Under the pieces are notes generated by a model, which saw only the letters and a program-made list of their open reading frames with translations, made no database searches and was not told the origin of the DNA. This document shows, piece after piece, positions 8,616-17,241 of a stretch of 64,000 nucleotides of DNA. The position numbers and the translations under genes are program-made. The stretch is from CAYMPH01 sp964529415 (GTDB lineage Bacteria > Spirochaetota > UBA4802 > UBA5550), in NCBI GenBank assembly GCA_964529415.1, contig CAZGWD010000019.1, positions 1 to 64,000 of the forward strand, given 5' to 3'. Positions within the stretch are counted from its first letter, which is position 1; every line of letters starts with the position of its first letter.

Positions 8616-9128
8616 ATGAAAATTAAAAAAAAATTCAACGATATCAAAAAAAAGGCATCTAAGAAGTTAAAACCTTTAACTGCCAAATACACTCCGTCAT
8701 TTTTTTATGACCTGATTAATAAAAAAATACCGCTTGATAAGTATGTTGATATTATTAAGAAAAATATTATAATTGCTCAAAAATATGCTGACACTGCTTT
8801 TGAGAATAAACTTTATGCAACTTATTTGCCTTTTATCGGCTGGCTTATTCCATTCCATTTCAACAAGGATGATAAATTTGCCATGCACCACGGCAGGCAG
8901 GCTTTTTTAATTTCAATTTCATTCGCTGCTGCTTTAATTTTCATATATTTCGCAACTTATCTAATTCCGGCAAAGTTAAAAGTAGCTAAATTATTTCTAA
9001 TTTTATTAATATATTTAATTGAACTTCTTTATCTTGCAATTTTTATAATTGGAACAAGATGGATTATAAAGCAGGAAAAAAAATCATTACCTTTTTTTGA
9101 TAAGTACGATCACCTGATAAATATTTAA
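8616..9128 (+). CDS. DUF4870/Tic20-like small membrane protein
   Basis: The 170-aa protein has a basic Lys-rich N-terminus (about 45 residues), then YLPFIGWLIPF and FAMHHGRQAFLI, followed by two or three strongly hydrophobic helices. This pattern is that of DUF4870-type proteins of unknown function. It begins only 11 bases after tRNA-Ser(GCU) and ends 4 bases before tRNA-Arg, so it may be transcribed with the tRNA cluster. No good ribosome-binding site precedes the ATG. Confidence 0.6.
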   Translation: MKIKKKFNDIKKKASKKLKPLTAKYTPSFFYDLINKKIPLDKYVDIIKKNIIIAQKYADTAFENKLYATYLPFIGWLIPFHFNKDDKFAMHHGRQAFLISISFAAALIFIYFATYLIPAKLKVAKLFLILLIYLIELLYLAIFIIGTRWIIKQEKKSLPFFDKYDHLINI

Positions 9129-9132
9129 ATAT

Positions 9133-9206
9133 GCGTCCGTAGCTCAGCTGGATAGAGTAGCGGACTACGAATCCGTTGGTCGCAGGTTCGACTCCTGCCG
9201 GACGCG
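9133..9206 (+). tRNA. tRNA-Arg (ACG)
   Basis: The 74-nt cloverleaf has acceptor stem GCGTCCG/CGGACGC, a D-arm AGCTCAGCTGGATAGAG, a T-loop GTTCGACTC, and anticodon ACG at 9167-9169. A34 is expected to be converted to inosine by TadA. CCA is not encoded. Confidence 0.96.
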
Positions 9207-9220
9207 CATAAGTTCTGAAT

Positions 9221-9412
9221 TTACAAAATACTTTTTACCCTGCCTACATCTCCGCTCTGAAGACGGACTTTAATTCCATGATGATGCGTTTCTGAATTTG
9301 TGAGAATATCCTTAACAAAACCTTCAGTTAATTTATTTGTCTTCTGATCCTTTTTTAAAACTATAGCAACCTTAATCCCCGGTTTTATCATAGAACGTCT
9401 GGTTCCATCCAT
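9221..9412 (-). CDS. ywbE: YwbE-like protein (DUF2196)
   Basis: The 63-aa protein closely follows the Bacillus YwbE pattern: a PGxxVxIVLKKDQKT block, TxGxVKDILTNSxxHxHGIKVRL, and a terminal VGRVKxIL. The fold is probably a small KOW/SH3-like barrel; the function is not established. I start at 9412 because GGAG lies about nine bases upstream and because the homologue starts there; an in-frame ATG at 9427 is possible. It lies 43 bases downstream of the DHH phosphoesterase and is probably co-transcribed with it. Confidence 0.85.
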   Translation of the reverse strand: MDGTRRSMIKPGIKVAIVLKKDQKTNKLTEGFVKDILTNSETHHHGIKVRLQSGDVGRVKSIL

Positions 9413-9455
9413 ACTTAATATCTCCACATGATATATAATTGATCAGCATAAAAAA

Positions 9456-10418
9456 TCATGCTAACAGACACATAAATTTTTCATAAATTATTTTCTCATC
9501 AAAAAGGGTAATGTCATTTATAATTCCGCCTGCCATATCGCTGTGCCCGCCTCCGAAACCAATCCCGGCCAAAACTTCCTGGATAATCTGACTGCAGTTC
9601 CAGTCGCTGCTTTCATTTCTTAGCGAAAAATTTATTTTATTCCTGTTTTTTGCAGCGAGCACAACAAAATCGACCTCTTTGAGAGCAAGAAAAAAATCGC
9701 CCAGTATTCCAAGCATATTCTGATTGCAGCCCTGCTGAAAATAGCAAAATGCCATTCCATTTTTTATTTTTACATTATCAATTGCCTCTCTGTAAAATTG
9801 AAGGTCTTCCTGCTGAATAAAGTTTCTTAAAATTGAATTTACAAGCCTTACATCTGATAAAGTGTAGAGAGCTGAATAGGCAAAAATATCTTCAGCACAG
9901 ACTCCTCTTGTGAGCAGAGAAGTATCCATATTAATTCCAATAAGAAGTGCAGTAGCTGTATTCTGCGGAATAGTTAAATTATATTCATGAAAATAAGAAA
10001 AAATTATTGTTGAGCAGGCACCGTAATTTGATCTGATATCATGAAATGGAACATCTTCAGCTTTTACAACCTGGTGATGGTCAATTACACCAACTTCATC
10101 GCCGATCAGATCTGTTACGTTTTTATTTCCCTTGCACCCGTCAACTATTACTATTTTATCATCTCTGCTCATATTGTACTGATCGATATTTTTTATTTCA
10201 ATTTTAAGCGGAGCTATCATAGCAAGCAGAGAATCTCTCTGAATTTCACCATCATAAACAAGAAAAGAATTAATTCCATGCTGTTTAAAAAACTCCTGGA
10301 GTCCAAAAGCTGATGCAACAGCATCGTGATCCGGAAAATTGTGAGTCTGTATGTAAATATGCTTTTCATTTTTTAAAATATCAACCAAATCCATTATATT
10401 ATTCATTTGCATCTCCAT
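9456..10418 (-). CDS. DHH/DHHA1 phosphoesterase (NrnA-like)
   Basis: The 320-aa cytoplasmic enzyme has the Mn-binding motifs of the DHH family: DHD at residues 30-32, VDG at about 92-94, DHH at 113-115, and a C-terminal DHHA1 substrate domain with GGGHSDMAGG near residue 285. NrnA-type members degrade nano-RNAs or dephosphorylate pAp; cyclic-di-nucleotide linear product breakdown is another known role. Which applies here cannot be read from sequence. It heads a short minus-strand unit with ywbE. Confidence 0.8.
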   Translation of the reverse strand: MEMQMNNIMDLVDILKNEKHIYIQTHNFPDHDAVASAFGLQEFFKQHGINSFLVYDGEIQRDSLLAMIAPLKIEIKNIDQYNMSRDDKIVIVDGCKGNKNVTDLIGDEVGVIDHHQVVKAEDVPFHDIRSNYGACSTIIFSYFHEYNLTIPQNTATALLIGINMDTSLLTRGVCAEDIFAYSALYTLSDVRLVNSILRNFIQQEDLQFYREAIDNVKIKNGMAFCYFQQGCNQNMLGILGDFFLALKEVDFVVLAAKNRNKINFSLRNESSDWNCSQIIQEVLAGIGFGGGHSDMAGGIINDITLFDEKIIYEKFMCLLA

Positions 10419-10510
10419 TAAATACTATAATACCTATTAATAATAAAAACCTTTTTGCAAGCAAAAATTAATATCTTGCAGAATTAACATTATCCGATAA
10501 ATTCAGATTT

Positions 10511-12163
10511 ATGAAAATACTTTTAACTGGAATCAATGCCCGGTATTCCCATATGAATCCTGCATTGTATTATTTGAAAGCCTTCTCCGCTGATACAGGC
10601 CATGAAATTATTATTAAAGAATTTAATATCAACCAGGATTTAAAAAAAATAACCGGAGATATTTTATCTGATAATTGGGATGCAGTGTGCTTTTCAGTTT
10701 ATATATGGAACAGTCTGATAATTAATGAAATCATATCTGTCATAAAAAAAACCAATCCTGAAATAAAAATTATTTTAGGCGGACCTGAAGCATCAAACAT
10801 CAATTTTGATTTCAGCAATGCGGATTTCATTGTTAAAGGCGCCGGCGAAGCAGCATTCAGATTTCTCCTTGAAAAAAATCTTCAGCACAGAAATAAAATA
10901 ATATCTTTGCCCAACCCGTCATTTGATGATATAATTTTCCCGCGCAATGAATTCACCGGAATGGACCTGACAGGAAAATATTTTTACTACGAATCGGGCA
11001 GAGGCTGCCCTTTTAATTGTATATACTGCATTTCATCTTCTGAGAATATAAAGACTGAATTCAGGAATTTAGATCTTGTAATAGATGAACTTAAATTTAT
11101 TGTCCGTGAATTAAAACCATCCACTGTTAAATTTGTGGATAGAACTTTCAACTGCGGAAACGGCCGCCATAGAGATATATGGAATTTTATAAAATCCGAA
11201 TTTTATAATTCAGGTATAATTTTCCATTTTGAAATTCATCCGGATCTTTTATCTGATGATGATTTTAAAATTTTAAAGGAAATTCCCCGGGGACTATTTC
11301 AGTTTGAAGCAGGAATTCAGTCTGTTAATGTAAAAACATTATCCGCAATAAAAAGAAAATCAATCTGGGAAACTGCAAAACGCAAACTGGAAAAAATAAT
11401 TCATCAGGGAAACATACGCCTTCATATTGATCTGATTGCAGGGTTGCCTAAGGAAGATTTCAGTGGAACTAAACATTCATTCAATGAAGTTTACAATCTC
11501 AAGCCGGATTATATTCAGTTGGGATTTCTTAAAATTTTAAGTTCAACAGAGATATCGTTTCTGGTTAATGAATTCGAAATAGAATACAACCGGAATCCGC
11601 CGTTTAATATATATAAAACAAAGTGGCTTGCAGAGAAAGAATTAATTCATTTAGATAAAATTTCAGATATTGTTAATATTCTATACAATAATACCAGATT
11701 TAAAACAACTCTGGAATTACTAATTGAATATTTTGATTCGCCATTTGATATGTTTGAATCAATTGCGAATAATGCTGCAGATCTTCAGCATACAAAAAAA
11801 TGGGAATACGGTGCTGAACTTATTCTCAATTATTTAAAAATATTTCATGCTGAAATGATTCCGTTTTTTACTGATTCATTACGCTGGGACTGGTGTTTTT
11901 ATTCAGAATTGAATAATTATCCTGTTATATTAAAATCAGAATTGACAAAGCAGACAAGAAAAAACATTTTTAAATATTTCAACTCACTTAAAAACGATGA
12001 GTTAGTTTTTTCTGATATAAAAATAGAAAGAGATTATTTAAAATCAGCAGTTTTCTTCTCTCCGGAGACAACTGATTTTAAAGAAAAATTTCTCGGGAAC
12101 AATAATACCGCTGTTTTTCTGAATAACGGTCAAATCTTAAAATTTAACCGGGATATTAATTGA
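10511..12163 (+). CDS. B12-binding radical SAM protein (DUF4080 type)
   Basis: The 550-aa protein has three parts. A cobalamin-binding Rossmann-like domain starts MKILLTGINARYSH and includes GGPEAS at residues 90-94. A radical-SAM barrel carries C166, C170 and C173 (CX3CX2C) for the [4Fe-4S] cluster. The C-terminal region from about residue 370 resembles DUF4080. The order and length match the B12-rSAM/DUF4080 family, whose substrates are unknown. It stands alone between divergent or distant neighbours; no ribosome site is obvious. Confidence 0.88.
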   Translation: MKILLTGINARYSHMNPALYYLKAFSADTGHEIIIKEFNINQDLKKITGDILSDNWDAVCFSVYIWNSLIINEIISVIKKTNPEIKIILGGPEASNINFDFSNADFIVKGAGEAAFRFLLEKNLQHRNKIISLPNPSFDDIIFPRNEFTGMDLTGKYFYYESGRGCPFNCIYCISSSENIKTEFRNLDLVIDELKFIVRELKPSTVKFVDRTFNCGNGRHRDIWNFIKSEFYNSGIIFHFEIHPDLLSDDDFKILKEIPRGLFQFEAGIQSVNVKTLSAIKRKSIWETAKRKLEKIIHQGNIRLHIDLIAGLPKEDFSGTKHSFNEVYNLKPDYIQLGFLKILSSTEISFLVNEFEIEYNRNPPFNIYKTKWLAEKELIHLDKISDIVNILYNNTRFKTTLELLIEYFDSPFDMFESIANNAADLQHTKKWEYGAELILNYLKIFHAEMIPFFTDSLRWDWCFYSELNNYPVILKSELTKQTRKNIFKYFNSLKNDELVFSDIKIERDYLKSAVFFSPETTDFKEKFLGNNNTAVFLNNGQILKFNRDIN

Positions 12164-12232
12164 TATAAGAATCATTCTAAAAAGATTGTTTTGTATTTAA
12201 ATTTAATGAAAATTTAAAATAGAGGTTTATGC

Positions 12233-12703
12233 ATGAATGAAAATTTAATCATTTTGTGTGTGTTTATTTTGTGCATAGCGCTGATTGCTTTTATATATCG
12301 GAATGCAACGCTTGAAAAACTTATTCCCCTTCCTGATGAAAGCACGTTATTAGAAGAAGACGGAATAGCTGTAGAGCAGACCGGCACTCCAAGAATGGCA
12401 TATTACGGAAAATGCAGAATCAGATTAACAAATAAAAGATTGATTATTGCGCAAAAAATGCTTTTTACATCGAACTGGTATATGCTGCGTTTTGTTATAA
12501 CTTTCAGTAATTATACACCTTCGCCGGATTTAAAAACTTCCATTAAAATGGGTTATTACATTACAAATACTGAAAAAAATAAAATAAGTTTCAAACCGGA
12601 TAAAGAACTGACTAAAATATCCATCCCTGTCAGCAAAAGATGGACAATACATTTTACTACAAGGTCAGGAAGTGACTACATTAAGTTTTTGAAAGAAAAA
12701 TAA
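12233..12703 (+). CDS. Membrane-anchored bacterial PH-like domain protein
   Basis: The 156-aa protein has one N-terminal transmembrane helix (residues 4-22). A soluble domain follows with RLTNKRLIIAQK in the position typical of bacterial PH/GRAM-like (bPH) folds. The rest alternates beta strands and ends with a short basic helix. Function is unknown. AGAGG precedes the ATG at a good distance. It is convergent with the CsgG-like gene, 4 bases apart. Confidence 0.6.
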   Translation: MNENLIILCVFILCIALIAFIYRNATLEKLIPLPDESTLLEEDGIAVEQTGTPRMAYYGKCRIRLTNKRLIIAQKMLFTSNWYMLRFVITFSNYTPSPDLKTSIKMGYYITNTEKNKISFKPDKELTKISIPVSKRWTIHFTTRSGSDYIKFLKEK

Positions 12704-12707
12704 AAAT

Positions 12708-13502
12708 TTATTTTATCTGATCTATTACTCCTATACCAAGAGAACCATCCTCAAGTTCGATTATACTGAATTTAAATTTGGTTTTAATTCCTGATTTATC
12801 AGCAATAATAAAAATATCCATCCACGGCTGATTCTGTCTGATTTTTATAAAAGTAAGTTTTGATTTTAGCAGTTTAGTCTTGGCAATTTTCAGCTGAAGT
12901 TTCGCACTTTCCTCAATCTTTTTATTTCCTTTTTCAGGATGCTTGAATGAACCTGCAAAATATTGTGCCATATATGGATAACTCGACTCTTCTGATTTCA
13001 TCAGAGAATCAGTGAATTTTCGGACAAGATCCATATACGGTTTTGCTTCGTCAGGTATATCTGAATCCGATGGAGATGATGCAAATAAAATTGCATCTGC
13101 AAGATCAAGGGAAGTTTTCTTTAATTCAGATGCTTTTATTGTTTCCTTTATATCAATCTGCCTGTTAAATACTTCAACACCGGAATTTACATTAATTGCT
13201 TTTATTATAAATAAACCTTCTGAGACTTCTCCAGTGATAAGATATTCTGCTGTTTTAAGCTGCTCAATATTATGTTTATCTGATCCGAGCAGCTGTGCCT
13301 TTTCATGCGTTTTCATAATCTCTTCATTGAGATTTTCTGCTATCACATTAAGACCTCCGGCAGCAGTCAAGAGCTCTTTTAGTTTAGCCTGTATTTCGTT
13401 TTTCAGTTTGCCTTCTCCTGTGAATGGCATCACTGCAACAGGAACTTCTGAATACGCTATTGAACTTATCATAAGTAGTAATAAAATAATTATTTTTTTC
13501 AT
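12708..13502 (-). CDS. Secreted CsgG/FlgO-like protein
   Basis: The 264-aa protein has a signal peptide (cleavage after residue 18, AYS-EV) and the start VPVAVMPFTGEGKLKNEI. The next 120 residues follow the TolB-N/CsgG-type fold seen in FlgO and LpoB-like proteins (VIAENL, EYLITGEV, then VNSGVEVFNRQID). The C-terminal 110 residues are not recognised. It may be an envelope accessory protein. AGGAG lies seven bases before the ATG. Two other proteins of this fold occur at 36961 and 50680. Confidence 0.65.
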   Translation of the reverse strand: MKKIIILLLLMISSIAYSEVPVAVMPFTGEGKLKNEIQAKLKELLTAAGGLNVIAENLNEEIMKTHEKAQLLGSDKHNIEQLKTAEYLITGEVSEGLFIIKAINVNSGVEVFNRQIDIKETIKASELKKTSLDLADAILFASSPSDSDIPDEAKPYMDLVRKFTDSLMKSEESSYPYMAQYFAGSFKHPEKGNKKIEESAKLQLKIAKTKLLKSKLTFIKIRQNQPWMDIFIIADKSGIKTKFKFSIIELEDGSLGIGVIDQIK

Positions 13503-13626
13503 ACATAGCTCCTGCTGAAATAATTTAAATATTCTTTTATTTTTTTACCATTGATCTCTTTAATAGTCAAAATAATTTTTCCATAATTAGTCTTTTTTAT
13601 GGATACCGGATCTGTTTGATTTATAA

Positions 13627-13655
13627 TTGATTTATTGACAAAAAATACATATATT
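13627..13655 (+). promoter_or_regulatory. Sigma-70-type promoter of the small basic ORF
   Basis: TTGATT (13627-13632) and TATATT (13650-13655) are 17 bp apart, giving a leader of about 35 bases that contains the AGGAGG site at 13683-13688. Motif call only. Confidence 0.5.
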
Positions 13656-13695
13656 GAATTCATGAAGAACAATAAAAAAACCAGGAGGTTCATCC

Positions 13696-13878
13696 ATGGG
13701 GAAAAAGGATGAAAAGAGAAAACTGCTGAAATTTATAAGAAGCGGATTAAGGCTTAAAACAAAACCGCCCAAGCAGGAAACACCGAAAACTGTTTATAAC
13801 AGGAAAAAACAAAAGAGGAGATCGAACTACGACTCCTCTTTTGTTTTAAAAAACCTTTTTGTAAATGAAGTAATTTAA
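13696..13878 (+). CDS. Small basic protein, candidate ArfA/BrfA-like ribosome-rescue factor
   Basis: This 60-codon ORF has a perfect AGGAGG site seven bases before its ATG. The product is very basic, with R19-x-K-x-K-P-P-K26 and then VYNRKKQKRR (residues 33-42). The layout resembles ArfA, in which a conserved KGKGSYxRK core follows an RxRVxKPKK stretch. The key feature is a 15-bp terminator hairpin inside codons 38-51, before any stop codon, so most transcripts should be non-stop. In ArfA and BrfA genes this makes the protein a tmRNA substrate, and active truncated protein accumulates only when trans-translation fails. The tail after the hairpin (FVLKNLFVNEVI) is hydrophobic, like the destabilising tail of full-length ArfA. 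Overall identity to known factors is weak, so function is inferred. Confidence 0.55.
   Translation: MGKKDEKRKLLKFIRSGLRLKTKPPKQETPKTVYNRKKQKRRSNYDSSFVLKNLFVNEVI
13806..13847 (+). terminator. Intrinsic terminator located inside the small ORF
   Basis: A perfect 15-bp stem pairs 13806-13820 with 13833-13847 (inner arms GAGGAG and CTCCTC), with a further TCG/CGA pairing in the loop. The 3' arm itself ends in a T-rich stretch. It overlaps codons 38-51 of the ORF at 13696-13878, 31 bases before the stop codon. Long perfect stems like this are also RNase III substrates. Confidence 0.8.
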
Positions 13879-13914
13879 TATTAGAATCTGCGAAAACTGA
13901 AATCAGACTGCTTT

Positions 13915-14724
13915 TCAGCGGAATAAAATCATCAGGACGATTATACCGAGAATTATTCTGTAATAACCGAATACTTTAAAATCATGTTTCTGGATATAAT
14001 TTATAAACAGTTTTATTACAAGCCAGGCAACCAGGAAAGAAACAACAAACCCGATTGCTATAATTCCCCACTGACCTGCATTAAAACTCAAACCGTTTTT
14101 AACTATCTTTAAAAGTGATGCCCCGGCCATAGTTGGTATAGCAAGAAAAAATGAAAATTCAGCAGCTGCAGGCCTGCTCAATCCGAGAAGAAGCGCACCT
14201 ATTATTGTAGCAGCTGAGCGTGATGTTCCTGGCATCATTGCAAGACATTGAAATAATCCGATCAGCAGCGCTATTTTAAAAGTAACATCTGCAACATCTG
14301 TGATTGCCGGACTTTTTTTTCTGAAAGTTTCCATTATGATAATTACTATGCCATAAAAAATTAAAGCAGATGCAACTGTAAGCGGATTAAATAATTTTTC
14401 TTCAATTACTTTATGAAAGCCAAACCCTAAAATTACAGCAGGCAATACTGCAACTATTACTTTTGCCCATAACAGCCACTTTGCCTTTTTTTCTTCACTG
14501 TTTCCTGAGAAAGGCCAGAGTTTATTAAAATATATAACAACAACCGAAAGAATGGCGCCAAGCTGAATAATAATTTCAAACGCTGTAGTGAAGGATTTAT
14601 CACTTGAAAGTTTTATAAATTCATCTGCAAGTATCATGTGGCCTGTACTGCTGATAGGAAGAAATTCTGTTATGCCTTCAACTATTCCAAGCAGTACTGC
14701 TTTAAGTATTAATATGAATTCCAT
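13915..14724 (-). CDS. uppP: Undecaprenyl-diphosphate phosphatase
   Basis: The 269-aa inner-membrane enzyme recycles undecaprenyl diphosphate to the monophosphate carrier used for peptidoglycan and O-antigen synthesis. The catalytic motifs are complete: EGITEFLPISSTGH near residue 17 and PGTSRSA near residue 185, in the usual eight-helix topology. Length is normal for BacA/UppP. It is a single minus-strand gene, convergent with the small basic ORF. Confidence 0.96.
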   Translation of the reverse strand: MEFILILKAVLLGIVEGITEFLPISSTGHMILADEFIKLSSDKSFTTAFEIIIQLGAILSVVVIYFNKLWPFSGNSEEKKAKWLLWAKVIVAVLPAVILGFGFHKVIEEKLFNPLTVASALIFYGIVIIIMETFRKKSPAITDVADVTFKIALLIGLFQCLAMMPGTSRSAATIIGALLLGLSRPAAAEFSFFLAIPTMAGASLLKIVKNGLSFNAGQWGIIAIGFVVSFLVAWLVIKLFINYIQKHDFKVFGYYRIILGIIVLMILFR

Positions 14725-14839
14725 TTAGGGCTCCTGGATTTTTCTAATATTGCAATCAGCAAATTTTCCGATTTACTTTTCTTAACAATCTATAAATTTA
14801 GCAAAAAGATTTTTTAAACTAATTATAAGTCAACCGATT

Positions 14840-15457
14840 TTAATTCTCTTCTTTAACTTTTACCAGCAACTCCGAATTAAACATTTGTATTGGTGAAATA
14901 ATAGTTTCATTTAAATTTATGCTATTGCCATATCTTTTCTTAATTAATGCTTTAACTTTTGGGTGTGTTAAGTCAAAGTCTTTAAATTTCTGCAGTTTTC
15001 CTATTTCAATATTTAAGGCTTTTTTATAAATTTTCCATACCAGTTCAGAACAATAAATTCGATTATCATTCCATTGGAAAAGATTATCATAATCCTTTCC
15101 ATAATAAAATTTTCCTGCTTCTTTCATACTTTTAATATTTTCAGGCGTCAGAATCTCATCTGAATTTTTCAGCCTTTTTATTACATAATGTTTATTTTTC
15201 CCGTGTTTAATCCATTTTTCAAAGGGTGTAAATATTACAGGCTGTACTGCTTCGTACACATAAAATTTTCTATCAATTAAATAAATGATTCCCATATGCG
15301 TATATTTTGATCCTGTGGAATACCTCAATTCATCTGCCTGAGAAGATAATGATTCATGAAAAATAATATCTCCTTCTTTAATAAATGCATTTGTTTTTGA
15401 ATTGCAGCTATTTATAAAAACAGTGAATATAATTATAGTCATTAGAATTTTTTTCAT
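14840..15457 (-). CDS. YiiX/YebB-like permuted papain-fold lipoprotein (C92 type)
   Basis: The 205-aa lipoprotein has a lipobox ending at C18. A circularly permuted NlpC/P60-like hydrolase follows: the catalytic His precedes the Cys, with H54 in THMGI and C136 in YCSELVW. This order, and GDIIFHES near residue 29, are the hallmarks of the YiiX/YebB/Peptidase_C92 group. Those enzymes are thought to act on peptidoglycan peptides or lipid amides. It is monocistronic on the minus strand, between rnj and uppP. Confidence 0.8.
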   Translation of the reverse strand: MKKILMTIIIFTVFINSCNSKTNAFIKEGDIIFHESLSSQADELRYSTGSKYTHMGIIYLIDRKFYVYEAVQPVIFTPFEKWIKHGKNKHYVIKRLKNSDEILTPENIKSMKEAGKFYYGKDYDNLFQWNDNRIYCSELVWKIYKKALNIEIGKLQKFKDFDLTHPKVKALIKKRYGNSINLNETIISPIQMFNSELLVKVKEEN

Positions 15458-15538
15458 GCCTTTCCCCTGGAATAATTATTTTAATTTTGCTAATGGCGGG
15501 CAGATTGCTTCTTACATATTTTTTACAAGATTCATTTG

Positions 15539-15562
15539 AACAAGGGGCTCAAGCCCCTTGTT
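15539..15562. terminator. Hairpin downstream of rnj
   Basis: AACAAGGGGCT (15539-15549) and AGCCCCTTGTT (15552-15562) form a perfect 11-bp stem, 12 bases past the rnj stop. The U-tract on the minus strand is weak, so it may act as an mRNA 3'-end stabiliser as much as a terminator. Confidence 0.55.
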
Positions 15563-15573
15563 TACAAGTTTCA

Positions 15574-17241
15574 TTAAATATCAACAACCTGAACATTGAT
15601 GAGAGGATTTCTGCGAACAAGCTTATAAATGGAATTTTTCATATGCTTGGTTACTTCCATTTCAACTTCTCTCGGACCGTAATGCTTTGCAAGCAGCCTG
15701 TGCGCTTCCTTTTCAGCATCGTGCCTGATTGTATTGAGAACCTTCACATTTTTAACACCGACCAGTCCCCTTGTCTGAATTTCAGGTTCGCGTATCAGCA
15801 TTCCATCAGAAGTAACGATAGTTATAAAAATTATTCCTTCAGTAGACATAGTCTGCCTGTCAGTTATGAGGCTGCTTTCAAGATTGCCGATCTCCTGACC
15901 GTCAACATAAATCTGAGAAAGATTAATAACTCCGTTTTTCTTGAATGACTTATTGCTCAGTTCCATTATATCGCCGTTGTTGGCAATATGAATCATGGAG
16001 GGTTTCATTCCAAGAAGTTCCGCAATTTTCGTATGCGCTATTAAATGCTTGTATTCGCCGTGTATAGGCATAAAAAATTTCGGCCTTGTAAGGGAAATCA
16101 TGAGCTTGAGTTCCTCTTCTGAACCGTGACCGGATACATGTATATCCGGATCGCGCTCGTAATGAACTTCAACTCCGAGTCTCATCAGCCCGTTCACAAC
16201 ATTATATACCATTCGTTCATTTCCGGGAATAACAGATGCAGTAATTATAACCGTATCTCCCTTATGAACTTTAAAAAACTTATGAGTGCCAGATGATATT
16301 CTTGAAAGAGCTGACATGGGCTCACCCTGTGAACCTGTGCCGATAACAACAAGCTTCTTCGGAGGCAGAGCATTGGCTTTCTCAACGCTTACGATCATGT
16401 TCTCGTTGATATTTAAATATCCGAGCTTGCTTGCTATTTCAATATTTTTCAGCATGGAAAGACCGGTAACTGTCACGAATTTGTTATATATTTTTGCAGC
16501 ATTGAATATCTGCTGAATCCTGTGAATGTTTGAAGCAAAAGTTGCTACTATAATTTTCCCTTTTGCAGATGAGAAAATATCAACAAGCTTTTTTTCAAGA
16601 ATTGACTCAGAGCGGGTATATCCCGGCCTTTCAGCGTTTGTACTGTCAGACATGAGAAGAAGCACTCCCTCCTCTCCGATTTCTGCAAAACGTGTCAGAT
16701 CAGTTACATGACCATCCACAGGAGTGAAGTCAATTTTAAAGTCGCCTGTATGAATTATAGTCCCTGCGTCTGTTTTAATTGCAAGAGACGCGCCGTCTAT
16801 AATTGAATGATTTACTCTTATAAATTCAACAGTAAACTTCCCGATTTTAATCGGCTCATGCGGTTTAGCCTCAACAAATACAGGGGGCGATTTCGGCTTC
16901 TTTTCTTCGAGTCTGCTCTGTATCAAACCTATTGTTAATTTAAATGAATAGATAGGAATATTCAATTCCATCAGAAGATACGGGATTGCACCAATGTGAT
17001 CCTCATGCCCGTGAGTTACAACAAGCCCCTTGATTCTGGATTTATTTTTTATCAGATACGAAAAATCCGGTATAATAAAATCAATGCCCGGCATATCATC
17101 GCTCGGAAATTTTATACCGCAATCTACAATTATTATATCATCTTCATATTCAAACAGCGTTATGTTTTTCCCGATGCCGTCAAGTCCCCCAAGTGGGATT
17201 ATTTTTATTTTTTTTTCAATTTCTTTTTTTTCTTTTTTCAT
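15574..17241 (-). CDS. rnj: Ribonuclease J
   Basis: This metallo-beta-lactamase/beta-CASP nuclease (555 aa) has 5'-exo and endonuclease activity on mRNA and rRNA. The Zn ligands lie in THGHEDH (H77, H79, D81, H82), and the beta-CASP signatures SDSTNAERPG, TFASNIHRIQQ and VIGTGSQGEP are clear. HVSGHGSEEEL and the C-terminal oligomerisation domain are present. Its ATG overlaps the dut stop by 4 bases (ATGA), so the two are coupled. RNase III-like cleavage sites such as the 13806 hairpin could feed it 5' ends. Confidence 0.96.
   Translation of the reverse strand: MKKEKKEIEKKIKIIPLGGLDGIGKNITLFEYEDDIIIVDCGIKFPSDDMPGIDFIIPDFSYLIKNKSRIKGLVVTHGHEDHIGAIPYLLMELNIPIYSFKLTIGLIQSRLEEKKPKSPPVFVEAKPHEPIKIGKFTVEFIRVNHSIIDGASLAIKTDAGTIIHTGDFKIDFTPVDGHVTDLTRFAEIGEEGVLLLMSDSTNAERPGYTRSESILEKKLVDIFSSAKGKIIVATFASNIHRIQQIFNAAKIYNKFVTVTGLSMLKNIEIASKLGYLNINENMIVSVEKANALPPKKLVVIGTGSQGEPMSALSRISSGTHKFFKVHKGDTVIITASVIPGNERMVYNVVNGLMRLGVEVHYERDPDIHVSGHGSEEELKLMISLTRPKFFMPIHGEYKHLIAHTKIAELLGMKPSMIHIANNGDIMELSNKSFKKNGVINLSQIYVDGQEIGNLESSLITDRQTMSTEGIIFITIVTSDGMLIREPEIQTRGLVGVKNVKVLNTIRHDAEKEAHRLLAKHYGPREVEMEVTKHMKNSIYKLVRRNPLINVQVVDI

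Noticed and set aside
13499..13693. A 64-codon minus-strand ORF upstream of the CsgG-like gene
   Set aside because: It lacks a ribosome site, lies antisense to the promoter of the small basic ORF, and overlaps the ribosome site that serves the start at 13502.
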